A stretch of DNA of 64,000 nt from Oscillospiraceae bacterium (GTDB lineage Bacteria > Bacillota > Clostridia > Oscillospirales > Ruminococcaceae), in contig JAGBCL010000115.1 in NCBI GenBank assembly GCA_018110825.1, positions 62,001 to 126,000 of the forward strand, given 5' to 3'. Made by a program: the position numbers and the translations under genes. Position 1 is the stretch's first letter; every line of letters starts with the position of its first letter. Of this stretch, positions 8,180-16,642 are shown piece by piece. A model generated the notes under the pieces. That model was not told the DNA's origin, did not search any database, and saw nothing but the letters and a program-made list of their open reading frames with translations.

Positions 8180-9191
8180 AGACTACAAGGACGCTATGGA
8201 CAGCGTAAAAATATCTGACAGCTTCTACAAGCGTACTGAAGTTCTTCTCACAGAAAGCTCCGAAATGGAGGTTGTAAAAAATACTCCTTCAAGGATAAAG
8301 CTTATTACACATTCAGCAATTGCTGCAGCAGCATGTCTGCTTGTGGCTTTTGGCGTAAAAAGTGTTATCGACAGCCGAAATGAAGCAGACTCGGCAATTG
8401 TTACGGAAATATATCAGGAAACAACAGTTGTAACAATCCCTTCGGGTATCCCTGAAACCGCCTCGCCAGTTATTGACCGCCCAGAAGAAGAAAAATTTCT
8501 TAATGACTCAGGGGTAATGGTTGGCAATATGCCTGAAATTCCTGATGTGGAAACTGATGACGCCGCAGAGGGAACTGTTGCTGCTGAGCCAACGATGAAT
8601 CAGTCAGACTATGATTTTACAAATGACTCGGATGATGATATTTCTGCCGTTGAAAATGAAGTAATTGAAGAGGAAACTGAAGAAGCTGCACCGAAAGCAC
8701 CTGTTGAAACAACTGCTACAACAACCGCAAAGGAAGGTTACCCCGAAATGGCTGAGCCGCTGGGCACTGAAAACATTCCTCCGCTGAGCGAAACCGCATC
8801 TGATACAGTAACTGTGGAAGTTACTCCGTATTTTGATATGGGTGCAATCAAATCGGGTGAAAATCCTATAACCGGAAACGGAAGCGAATTCAGCGAGCTC
8901 ATTTCAGTAATGGCAGCAACAACAACTGTAAGTCCCACATCGGAAAATGAATCCTTCACAACCGTTTTTCTTGTCCAGCTTTCTGAGCAAGCCAGCGGTC
9001 TGCCTTACTACACCATATACGTAACTGACGCAGGTACAGTTGTTGTAACACGTCACGATATCGATAACCAAAGACGTTTTACTTACGATTTGAACAAATA
9101 TGATTATGATAAAATACTCCGATTGTTGTACAGCGAATTCGGAAACGAAAATGAATATGACTATTTCTTCAGTACGGAAATAGATAACTGA
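8157..9191 (+). CDS. Putative membrane anti-sigma factor
   Basis: A protein of 344 residues that overlaps the sigma gene and starts at an ATG six bases after AGGAGG. It has a short cytoplasmic N-terminus (about 45 residues), one membrane span (about residues 48-66), a long acidic Thr/Glu-rich linker (about 75-245) and a compact C-terminal domain (about 265-344). Topology and operon position fit a transmembrane anti-sigma factor controlling the ECF sigma encoded just upstream, with the outer domain as sensor. I see no zinc-binding HxxxCxxC motif in the N-terminus, so it is not a classic ZAS protein. Confidence 0.7.
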   Translation: MKMSKSIKDYKDAMDSVKISDSFYKRTEVLLTESSEMEVVKNTPSRIKLITHSAIAAAACLLVAFGVKSVIDSRNEADSAIVTEIYQETTVVTIPSGIPETASPVIDRPEEEKFLNDSGVMVGNMPEIPDVETDDAAEGTVAAEPTMNQSDYDFTNDSDDDISAVENEVIEEETEEAAPKAPVETTATTTAKEGYPEMAEPLGTENIPPLSETASDTVTVEVTPYFDMGAIKSGENPITGNGSEFSELISVMAATTTVSPTSENESFTTVFLVQLSEQASGLPYYTIYVTDAGTVVVTRHDIDNQRRFTYDLNKYDYDKILRLLYSEFGNENEYDYFFSTEIDN

Positions 9192-9267
9192 CATGCTTGA
9201 AATGCTGTTCCCCAAGCAGCATTCAGAACTGATTCCAAAGCGGAAATCAGCATAAACTTTCCCAAAG

Positions 9268-9309
9268 AAAAGCTCCTGCACCGTTGATTTATCGGTGCAG
9301 GAGCTTTTT
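9268..9309. terminator. Bidirectional terminator
   Basis: A 16-base-pair GC-rich stem (AAAAGCTCCTGCACCG and its complement) with an A run before and a T run after it. It lies between the convergent anti-sigma and response-regulator genes and can serve both. Confidence 0.9.
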
Positions 9310-10840
9310 ATTCTTCTTCATCGTCCGCTTCATTTTTTGACTGGCGCTTATAGCTGAGAGGGCTTATGCCGACGTATTTCTTGAACTTGTTGTGGAAGTA
9401 ATTAATATTTGTATAACCAACCATTTCCGCAACCTCATAAACCTTATACTCATCAAGGGCAAGCAGACGCTTTGCCTCGGTAATTCTTATACGGTCAAGG
9501 TAGTTATTGAAGTTTTCTCCCGTATACTGGTGGAAAACCTTTCCGAGATAAGCACTGTTATAACCGAAAATTGAAGCAAGCTGCTCAAGACGGAGTTCAT
9601 GGTTATAATTGGAGCAGATATACTGAACAACACGCTCCATGGTACTTTTGGTTGTGCGTCCGAAATGCGTATTTGACAAATCGGTAAGTGTCTTCTTAAG
9701 ATATTCGATAATATCAAAAAGGCTGGATTTCTCACCAAGACGTGCAATAAATTCATCATTAAGGAACTGTTCCGTCTTCTTATCACCGATATTTTTTGCA
9801 ATTCTTGCTTTAAGCTCCATTGCTTCGGTAATGCATGTAACCTTTATACGTTCCGCAGTAAAGGTATTATTACAAAGGGTCTGACGAAGCAATTCGAGAG
9901 TTGCCCCAAGCTTTTCGATGTCATTTATCTCCACATATGCATAAATCTGACTTGCAATTTCGTCAAGTTCATTTTCAGTATTTCCATTGTCTTCAACCGT
10001 ATCATTTGTTACAACTCCGCAATGCAGGTACATGAACTTATTCTTGAACAACGCTCCTGCTTCCTGATAGGACTGATTGATTTCATATGGACTTGTAACA
10101 GTATCTCCGACAGTAACAAAAATCTTTCCGAAATAATCCTTATTGAGCTTTTTGAGAAACTCAATAATATCACTGCGCTTCCAACCCTTGAAAAGAACTG
10201 CTGTTATGCCGCTCAGGTCAGGAGTGATAACATCAATATTACTGAAACTTTCAAGACGTGATTTTACTGCTGCAAGCATAAGAGACTGCTCGTCAAGATC
10301 CATATCCTCGGAAGAACTGATGATAGCCGCATCGTAACAGCTATAATCATACGCTTCCAGAGAACTGCTCTTGATAATTGCTTCATCACCCAAGAGCAAT
10401 GCACGGACAAGCTGAGTATTTATGTACTCGCTTCCCTTCTGCATAGTAACTTCATCTTTTCTCTCTGCATTTATTTCTTCGTGCAGAGCCTTCAACGCCT
10501 CAATAAGCTCGTCCTCATCAACAGGCTTCAGAATAAAGCCCTTAACTCCCAGAGACATCGCTTCCTTTGCGTAAGTAAAATCGGAATAACCTGACAAAAT
10601 CAGACATTTTCCTTCATAACCACCCTTCTGGGCAGCTTCAATCATCTGAATACCTGTTCTGCCTGGCATTTTAACGTCTGCAATTACAATATCGGGACGC
10701 AGTGACAGGATTTTTGCCAGACCGTCATCACCGTCCTCGCCCTCGCCTATAACTTCAAGACCAAGTTCATCCCAGGGTATCATCATTTTAACACCCTGAC
10801 GTACATTTGGCTCGTCATCAACAAGAAGAACCTTCAGCAT
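9308..10840 (-). CDS. Response regulator with AraC-type DNA-binding domain (YesN family)
   Basis: The 510-residue protein has an N-terminal receiver domain (phosphoacceptor D55 in IADVKMPG, acidic DD at 8-9, lysine in LKPVDEDE), a long middle region (about 125-395) and two AraC helix-turn-helices at the C-terminus (RLEQLASIFGYNSAYLGKVF and VYEVAEMVGYTNINYFHNKF). YesN-type regulators pair with YesM-type kinases to control carbohydrate uptake and degradation genes. The kinase gene ends one base before this one starts. No sugar genes are immediately adjacent, so its target could be distant or the neighbouring symporter. Confidence 0.9.
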   Translation of the reverse strand: MLKVLLVDDEPNVRQGVKMMIPWDELGLEVIGEGEDGDDGLAKILSLRPDIVIADVKMPGRTGIQMIEAAQKGGYEGKCLILSGYSDFTYAKEAMSLGVKGFILKPVDEDELIEALKALHEEINAERKDEVTMQKGSEYINTQLVRALLLGDEAIIKSSSLEAYDYSCYDAAIISSSEDMDLDEQSLMLAAVKSRLESFSNIDVITPDLSGITAVLFKGWKRSDIIEFLKKLNKDYFGKIFVTVGDTVTSPYEINQSYQEAGALFKNKFMYLHCGVVTNDTVEDNGNTENELDEIASQIYAYVEINDIEKLGATLELLRQTLCNNTFTAERIKVTCITEAMELKARIAKNIGDKKTEQFLNDEFIARLGEKSSLFDIIEYLKKTLTDLSNTHFGRTTKSTMERVVQYICSNYNHELRLEQLASIFGYNSAYLGKVFHQYTGENFNNYLDRIRITEAKRLLALDEYKVYEVAEMVGYTNINYFHNKFKKYVGISPLSYKRQSKNEADDEEE

Positions 10841-10841
10841 T

Positions 10842-12701
10842 CTATCCCTCCTTATTATGCTTTGCGGAAATATTGCCGCTGATTTCCATATATTTTTCGG
10901 GAAGTCGTTTCATAACATTTTCATCGACCTCTCGCGGAATTGTAAGCCTGATAGTTGTACCCTGACCAAGAACAGTTTCAACACTCATACCGTATTGCTC
11001 GCCATGATACATTTTTATACGCTTATTAACATTGGTAAGTCCGATACTCTTACCCGAAGAAGTATCATTTTCCTTCAGTTTTGCAAGAAGCATCCTCAGC
11101 TTTTCAGGTGAAATTCCGCTGCCGTTGTCGCTTACCTCAATAACCACATTTTCTCCTCTGTAGAAAACATTTATATTGATTTTACCATTGGACTTTGCAC
11201 CTTCAATGCCGTGAACAAAAGCATTTTCAACTATAGGCTGTATAATAAGCGGAAGTATCTTATAGTTTCTGTCAACCTCACAGTAAATTTTATATGACAC
11301 CCTGTCACCGAAACGTGCCGACTGCAGTTCAAGATAGCTTCTTGTAAACTCAAGCTCAGATTCAAGAGTAACCATACCGTCCTTGACTTCAAGACAGCGA
11401 CGCATGAATTTACCGAGCTTCTTTACAAGGTCAGCCGTCTCTTTATCATTATTTACATAAGCCTTCATACGGATAGTTTCAAGGGTATTATAAAGAAAAT
11501 GCGGGTTAATCTGACTGGCAAGTGCCTTGAATTCCGCCTCAGCCTGATTAAGCTTGAAGCTTTCAGACTGGATTTTTGCCTTGTATGCGTCATTAATAAG
11601 CGTCTGCATACTGTCAACCATCTTTTTCAGGTCCTCATAAAGATCAAATATTTCGTCCGTTCCCTTGATTTCTTCAGTAAGCTCAAAATCTCCTGCCGCA
11701 ACATTGTGCATCTGGTCTTGCAGAAGCTGGATACGGCGTGAAAAAACGCTTGAAAAAAGGTATGCAATCAGAACAGATAAAAGAATACAGAGAAATACGT
11801 ACCATATATAATTGAAAACAACTTTGTTTGTTTCATCGCTAAAAAGCGAAGCAGGGCTTACTATATATACCTGAAACAAATTTCCCGTATTTTCGTAATC
11901 AAAATACGATACAACAACATGACCGAGCTTGCCTATTGAAGTGTTGCCGGAAATAATATCGGAATCACTTACACCGTAAAGAAACTTTCCTTCCATTTCA
12001 GGAATAACCTTTCCTGCAGGAAATTCGTTCACTGTACTGTGAAAAACAATGCTTTGTCCGACACTGAAAATAGTTTTATAGCTTGAGGGCAGTTCATCAC
12101 ACAATAACGCAAATGTATCGGGATTTACCGTTACATTCATAACGCCTTTAAAAGTGCCTTCCGCACTGAACAACGGTGTAACAAGACAAAGCGAATATGT
12201 ATCAGTATCTTTATCAAGTATAATCTGCCAACGCGGCTGCCTGTACTGCTTTGCATCCATATACCAATATGTATTTTCAATTTCAGTTGTAACTTTATAG
12301 AAGGAATTATAATTCACAAAACCTTCCTTATTTATATAATAAGTAATTTCAGAAATCTGAGGATACGTATTAAGTATATCATCAATAGCTGCTGTCTGCA
12401 GGTAAAAATCATAATATTCATCACTTGTTACAAAATTGTTTTGCAGCAGATTTTTGATTGCGGTATTGTCAGCAGCACGTTCACTGATATTTGAAACAGT
12501 AACAATACTGTCTTTCAAACGTATTTTCAAGCTGTCCGCAGAAGAAATAATTTCATTTTCAGCGTTGGTTCTCATGGTATCAGCAAGGTTCCAAAGCAGA
12601 AAAACACCTGCAAGCACAGTAGGAACGATAGTTGTAATACACATGAAAATCAGCTTGTTACGGAATTTTGAATTAAGCAGAACGTTAATAGGATTTGTCA
12701 T
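10842..12701 (-). CDS. Sensor histidine kinase (YesM family)
   Basis: The 619-residue membrane kinase has a first span at about 17-38, an extracytoplasmic sensing domain (about 40-290, Cache-like), a second span (about 295-318), a HAMP linker and a His_kinase domain with SQINPHFLYNTLETIRMKAY (phosphoacceptor histidine about residue 400). A GHKL ATPase with IQPIVENAFVHGIEGA and VSDNGSGIS completes the protein. It senses an extracellular signal and phosphorylates the adjacent YesN-type regulator. GGAGG lies nine bases before the ATG. It is the first gene of the two-gene operon. Confidence 0.9.
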   Translation of the reverse strand: MTNPINVLLNSKFRNKLIFMCITTIVPTVLAGVFLLWNLADTMRTNAENEIISSADSLKIRLKDSIVTVSNISERAADNTAIKNLLQNNFVTSDEYYDFYLQTAAIDDILNTYPQISEITYYINKEGFVNYNSFYKVTTEIENTYWYMDAKQYRQPRWQIILDKDTDTYSLCLVTPLFSAEGTFKGVMNVTVNPDTFALLCDELPSSYKTIFSVGQSIVFHSTVNEFPAGKVIPEMEGKFLYGVSDSDIISGNTSIGKLGHVVVSYFDYENTGNLFQVYIVSPASLFSDETNKVVFNYIWYVFLCILLSVLIAYLFSSVFSRRIQLLQDQMHNVAAGDFELTEEIKGTDEIFDLYEDLKKMVDSMQTLINDAYKAKIQSESFKLNQAEAEFKALASQINPHFLYNTLETIRMKAYVNNDKETADLVKKLGKFMRRCLEVKDGMVTLESELEFTRSYLELQSARFGDRVSYKIYCEVDRNYKILPLIIQPIVENAFVHGIEGAKSNGKININVFYRGENVVIEVSDNGSGISPEKLRMLLAKLKENDTSSGKSIGLTNVNKRIKMYHGEQYGMSVETVLGQGTTIRLTIPREVDENVMKRLPEKYMEISGNISAKHNKEG

Positions 12702-12868
12702 GCGCTTAAACCTCCGTAAATAAAGATAAAGTCATCTGTTTAATTTTAACACATTTCTTTACGTCATGTATGAATATTTTGTTAACCGTCGCAGATTATC
12801 TTTACGTGAAATCCGCATTCAGAATTGCTAATAATTTATAAAATATACATTATTTTCCGAAAAGATTG

Positions 12869-12877
12869 TGATATAAT
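12869..12877 (+). promoter_or_regulatory. Extended -10 promoter of the symporter gene
   Basis: TG-A-TATAAT, with the hexamer at 12872-12877 and no convincing -35. It lies about 60 bases before the chosen start. Confidence 0.4.
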
Positions 12878-12936
12878 TATCAATGTACCTTACTTTTGGC
12901 AGAGAGGAGGACACACGCTTTTGCGTGGTCACATTG

Positions 12937-14760
12937 ATGGATAAAATTTTAAAAGCAGTTGAATCTGTAAATGATGCCGTAAACGGTTTTGTATGGGGCG
13001 TCCCTATGCTTATCCTCATTATTTCAACCGGTATTTTCATGTCAATCAGAACAGGCTTTTTTCAGATTACAAAAATAAAATACTGGTTCGGTGAAACGCT
13101 GTTTGCGATTTTTAAGAAAAAATCCGTAACCAAAACCAAAGATAAAAAAGCAATTTCCCAGTTTCAGGCCCTTGCAACAGCGCTTGCCGCAACAATCGGA
13201 ACAGGCAACATCGCAGGCGTTGCTACAGCGATTGTAATAGGCGGTCCCGGTGCTGTATTCTGGATGTGGATGTCAGCTTTCTTCGGAATGATGACAAACT
13301 TCTCGGAAAAAGTTCTGGGTATTTACTTCCGTAAGAAAAACAGCAACGGCGAATGGGCAGGCGGCCCGATGTACTATATTGAAGAAGGTCTGAAAAACAA
13401 AAAGGGTATCGGTAAAATTGCAAAACCTCTTGCAGTGATTTTTTCCGTATTTTGTGTCCTCGCTTCATTCGGTATCGGAAACATGACTCAGGTCAACTCC
13501 ATTTCCAGTGCTATGAGTGCAAACTTCAACATTCCGGCTATTGTTACAGGTATCGTGCTGGCAATTATTGCAGGACTTATCATTATCGGCGGCATCAAGC
13601 GTATTGCAAGTGTTACTGAAAAGCTTGTGCCGTTTATGGCACTTTTCTACATACTTGGATGTCTGATTATTTTCATTTCCAACTACAAGCAGATTCCATA
13701 CGTTTTTTCCGGCATTTTCGAAAACGCTTTCCGATTTGACGCTGTTGCAGGCGGCATAGGCGGCTACGTTATAATGCGTGCGGCAACAATGGGCTTCAAG
13801 CGCGGTATTTTTTCCAACGAATCAGGTCTTGGTTCATCGGTAATTGTACACTCCTCCTCTGACGTAAAGGAACCTGTTATCCAGGGTATGTGGGGTATCT
13901 TCGAAGTTTTCTTTGATACTCTTGTTGTTTGTACCCTTACTGCTTTTGTAATTCTTTCAAGCCCTGCAAATGCTGCAGGCTTTGATGAAGCTATGCAGAA
14001 CATCTCTACAGAAACACAGTATTTCGAACTTTCTTCAGAAACCAAAGATGGTGTTGTAAAGCTTATTGACGATAACTACACTGCTGTCTGCAAGGTTGCC
14101 GATAAAAATGCCGCTGAGGGTACATACACCGAATATGCTGCAAAAACTGCTTACGGTCAAGACATTACAGTAAAGCTTGTTAACGCTGACCGGGCAACCG
14201 ATGAGGACGATTTTACATTTGCAAATGTTATGTCTGTCCATGGTATTCAAGGCAAAAATGCTGACGGCACTCTTATGGTTGATGAAAACGGTAATCCGGT
14301 TATCACTTCGGTTAAAATTGAAGAAGTAAACGGTGTGCCACTTGTTACCTACGCATTTTCACTCCGTTTCGGCAAGATTGCAGGACAGATTCTTGCCGTG
14401 GCAATTCTGCTGTTCGCGTTCTCAACCGTGCTTGGATGGTCCTTCTACGGAACAAAGGCACTGGAGTATCTTTTCGGTGCAAAGGCTGTAACAATCTACA
14501 AGATAATCTTCATTCCGTTCATTGTAATCGGCTGTACACTTGACCTCGGTCTTGCGTGGGATATTGCCGATACACTCAACGGTCTTATGGCAATCCCTAA
14601 CCTTATTGGTGTACTGCTTCTTTCTCCTATAGTTGTACGCATTACCTGCAACTACATCAACAGAAACATCAAGAAAGTTGACAAAGCACCGTATCCAATG
14701 CTTTCCGCATATGCCGATATTCAGGCTGAACAGGAAGAAAAACTTAGAAATGAACAATAA
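12937..14760 (+). CDS. Sodium:alanine/glycine symporter (AGCS family) with large insertion
   Basis: The protein has 607 residues and about ten membrane spans. Family landmarks include NGFVWGVP at the N-terminus, FQALATALAATIGTGNIAGV (about residues 75-95), GGPMYYIEEGL, and SNESGLGSS. AGCS members import alanine or glycine with Na+. Typical length is 450-480; here about 125 extra residues (roughly 345-470) of non-membrane, acidic sequence sit between two late spans. I start at the ATG at 12937 because MDKILKAVESVNDAVNGF fits the family N-terminus. The best ribosome site (GAGAGGAGG, 12902-12910) lies 26 bases upstream, separated from the ATG by a small hairpin. Confidence 0.88.
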   Translation: MDKILKAVESVNDAVNGFVWGVPMLILIISTGIFMSIRTGFFQITKIKYWFGETLFAIFKKKSVTKTKDKKAISQFQALATALAATIGTGNIAGVATAIVIGGPGAVFWMWMSAFFGMMTNFSEKVLGIYFRKKNSNGEWAGGPMYYIEEGLKNKKGIGKIAKPLAVIFSVFCVLASFGIGNMTQVNSISSAMSANFNIPAIVTGIVLAIIAGLIIIGGIKRIASVTEKLVPFMALFYILGCLIIFISNYKQIPYVFSGIFENAFRFDAVAGGIGGYVIMRAATMGFKRGIFSNESGLGSSVIVHSSSDVKEPVIQGMWGIFEVFFDTLVVCTLTAFVILSSPANAAGFDEAMQNISTETQYFELSSETKDGVVKLIDDNYTAVCKVADKNAAEGTYTEYAAKTAYGQDITVKLVNADRATDEDDFTFANVMSVHGIQGKNADGTLMVDENGNPVITSVKIEEVNGVPLVTYAFSLRFGKIAGQILAVAILLFAFSTVLGWSFYGTKALEYLFGAKAVTIYKIIFIPFIVIGCTLDLGLAWDIADTLNGLMAIPNLIGVLLLSPIVVRITCNYINRNIKKVDKAPYPMLSAYADIQAEQEEKLRNEQ

Positions 14761-14764
14761 AAAC

Positions 14765-14797
14765 AAGGGTATCAGTTTTCAGCAACTGATACCCTTT
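14765..14797. terminator. Bidirectional terminator
   Basis: A 13-base-pair stem (AAGGGTATCAGTT / AACTGATACCCTT) between the convergent symporter and sufB-like genes, with T tracts on both strands. Confidence 0.88.
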
Positions 14798-14812
14798 ATT
14801 TCACCTTGATTT

Positions 14813-15733
14813 TTATTTAAGAAAACCGTCAATGATTTTCTGCTCAGCTTCCTCTGCGGTAAGTCCGAGAGTGCGGAGCTTGATAAGCTGCTCACCTGCA
14901 ATTTTTCCGATTGCCGCCTCGTGGATAAGTGAAGCATCAAGGTCGCCTGCGTAAAGCTCAGGTGTAGCGTTAACCCTGCCGTTTCCTGCAAGGATTGCGT
15001 CACAAGCAGAGTGACCTGTACAACGGCAGTTGCCCTTGATTACGGAGTGGTAATCCTGATAGGAATTGCCCTTTGCAACGGAACGGGAAACAAGGTCAAC
15101 ACCTGAATCCTCGCCGTCCATAATAACCTCAAAATCAGACTTTGCGGTTTCGTCGCCGTCTGTCATGAGTCTTTCACGAATAACAAGCTTTGCACCTGCT
15201 CCAAGCTTTGCTTTTGTAAGACGGTTTGAACTTGTTACGCCGCCGATTTGTACGGTATCCATTTCAACGTAGGAGCCTTCCTCCATAATGATATCAGTAA
15301 CAGGGTCGATTTTCTTTGCACCCTTACCATTACCCGTGCCGATATGCTTTTCCTTGTAGAGAACCTTTGCGTTCTTGCCCACAAAGAAACGGTGAATACC
15401 GTTGTGACGGGCTTCCTCCTCATCATCGGAATGCACACCACAGCCTGCAACGATAATAACATCAGCACCCTCATCAATATAAAAATCGTTGTAAACAAGG
15501 TCGTTTACACCGCCGTGCGTAACACAAGCAGGAATATAAACAGTTTCCTTCTGTGCACCTGAACCGATTTTTATAACAATGCCCGGATTGTCATTTTTAT
15601 TTTCAATAGTAACATTTTCCGAGTTCTGTCTGCCTGCACAGCCGCTGTCCTTACGGATATTGTACGCACCCTTAAAATCAGTGCCGTTCCAATCAGCAAC
15701 AAGACCCAGAAGCTTGCTTGTAATTTCGTCCAT
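14813..15733 (-). CDS. SufB/SufD-like Fe-S cluster assembly scaffold (SmsB type)
   Basis: A SufBD-family protein of 306 residues, much shorter than SufB (about 470) or SufD (about 430). The beta-helix core and the C-terminal block with CTGHSACDAILAGNG, a Glu-Leu-Tyr-Ala segment, and DLDASLIHEAAIGKI are recognisable; the latter is the conserved heterodimer/scaffold region. Together with the adjacent SufC-type ATPase, and with no sufS, sufU or sufD nearby, this fits the two-gene minimal SUF-like (SMS) system of anaerobes. It starts one base after the ATPase stop. Cytoplasmic. Confidence 0.85.
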   Translation of the reverse strand: MDEITSKLLGLVADWNGTDFKGAYNIRKDSGCAGRQNSENVTIENKNDNPGIVIKIGSGAQKETVYIPACVTHGGVNDLVYNDFYIDEGADVIIVAGCGVHSDDEEEARHNGIHRFFVGKNAKVLYKEKHIGTGNGKGAKKIDPVTDIIMEEGSYVEMDTVQIGGVTSSNRLTKAKLGAGAKLVIRERLMTDGDETAKSDFEVIMDGEDSGVDLVSRSVAKGNSYQDYHSVIKGNCRCTGHSACDAILAGNGRVNATPELYAGDLDASLIHEAAIGKIAGEQLIKLRTLGLTAEEAEQKIIDGFLK

Positions 15734-15734
15734 A

Positions 15735-16472
15735 TCAGAACTCCTCCTTTACAGATTTGCCCAAAGGACATTTATGTGCAGTGCCGTGTTCGCTTAAAAG
15801 CTGCGGGAGAATTTCGTCACGGCTGCCCTGCATCTTAACCTTACCGTCGGAAATAACAACGATATGGTCAGCAATTTCCATAATTCTTTCCTGATGTGAG
15901 ATAACCAGCAGAGAACGCTCGTCCTCGATTTTAAGGCGCTGGAATGCTTCAATCAGATTTGTGAAGCTCCACAGGTCAATACCTGCCTCAGGTTCGTCGA
16001 ATACAAGCATCTTCGCACCCTTCCTTGCAAGAACGGTAGCAATTTCGATACGCTTGCTTTCGCCGCCTGAAAGGCTTGCGTCAGCTTCACGGTCCATGTA
16101 TTCTCTTGCGCAAAGACCAACCTCACCGAGAAGTGAACAGATTTTTTCTTCCTTCAGTTTTGCTTCAGCAGACATTTCCAGCAGGTCACGTACAGTCAGG
16201 CCCTTGAAGCGTACGGGCTGCTGAAATGCGTAAGCAATACCGCCCTTTGCACGCTCGGTAATATCCCAGTTTGTAATGTTTTCACCATCAAGAATAATAT
16301 CGCCCTCAGATGGCTCATAAAGACCTGCAATAACCTTTGCAAGAGAGGTCTTGCCGCCGCCGTTAGGACCAGTTACAACTGTAAGCTTTCCGTCAGGGAT
16401 GCAAAGGTCAATGCCCTTGAGAATTTCATCGCCCTCAGGGAGCTTCCAGCGTATATTTTTAAGCTCCAGCAT
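15735..16472 (-). CDS. SufC-like Fe-S assembly ATPase (SmsC type)
   Basis: An ABC-type ATPase of 245 residues with Walker A (GPNGGGKTS), signature LSGGESKR, Walker B (MLVFDEPEAGID) and the late histidine of VISHQERI. The DEPEAG version of Walker B and the ESKR signature are typical of SufC rather than of importer ATPases, and no membrane partner is encoded nearby. It starts at 16472, preceded by GAGGA; the upstream extension to 16568 is leader DNA. It forms an operon with the SufB-like gene. Confidence 0.88.
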   Translation of the reverse strand: MLELKNIRWKLPEGDEILKGIDLCIPDGKLTVVTGPNGGGKTSLAKVIAGLYEPSEGDIILDGENITNWDITERAKGGIAYAFQQPVRFKGLTVRDLLEMSAEAKLKEEKICSLLGEVGLCAREYMDREADASLSGGESKRIEIATVLARKGAKMLVFDEPEAGIDLWSFTNLIEAFQRLKIEDERSLLVISHQERIMEIADHIVVISDGKVKMQGSRDEILPQLLSEHGTAHKCPLGKSVKEEF

Positions 16473-16512
16473 AATTTTTCCTCTTTCCTTATATAGTAAA
16501 CATTCTGTTATG

Positions 16513-16526
16513 TTATCTTGTGATAA
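16513..16526. promoter_or_regulatory. Small palindrome in the leader of the Fe-S operon
   Basis: TTATC-TTGT-GATAA forms a perfect five-base inverted repeat between the predicted transcription start and the sufC-like start codon. It could be a repressor site, but it is short and may be chance. Confidence 0.3.
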
Positions 16527-16539
16527 AATGTCGGATATT

Positions 16540-16568
16540 ATTATACCATATTGTGAAAAAATAATCAA
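16540..16568 (-). promoter_or_regulatory. Promoter of the Fe-S assembly operon
   Basis: On the minus strand, TTGATT (16563-16568) and TATAAT (16540-16545) are 17 bases apart, with an extended TGG before the -10. Confidence 0.6.
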
Positions 16569-16589
16569 GGGGTATATGTTAATGTGCCG

Positions 16590-16618
16590 TTGACTTATTC
16601 TGAAAAAAAGCGTATAAT
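16590..16618 (+). promoter_or_regulatory. Promoter of the HD-GYP/uvrC transcript
   Basis: TTGACT (16590-16595) and TATAAT (16613-16618) are separated by exactly 17 bases, about 25 bases before the start codon. Confidence 0.7.
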
Positions 16619-16642
16619 TATTACATCAAGGGGGAAAAAGCA

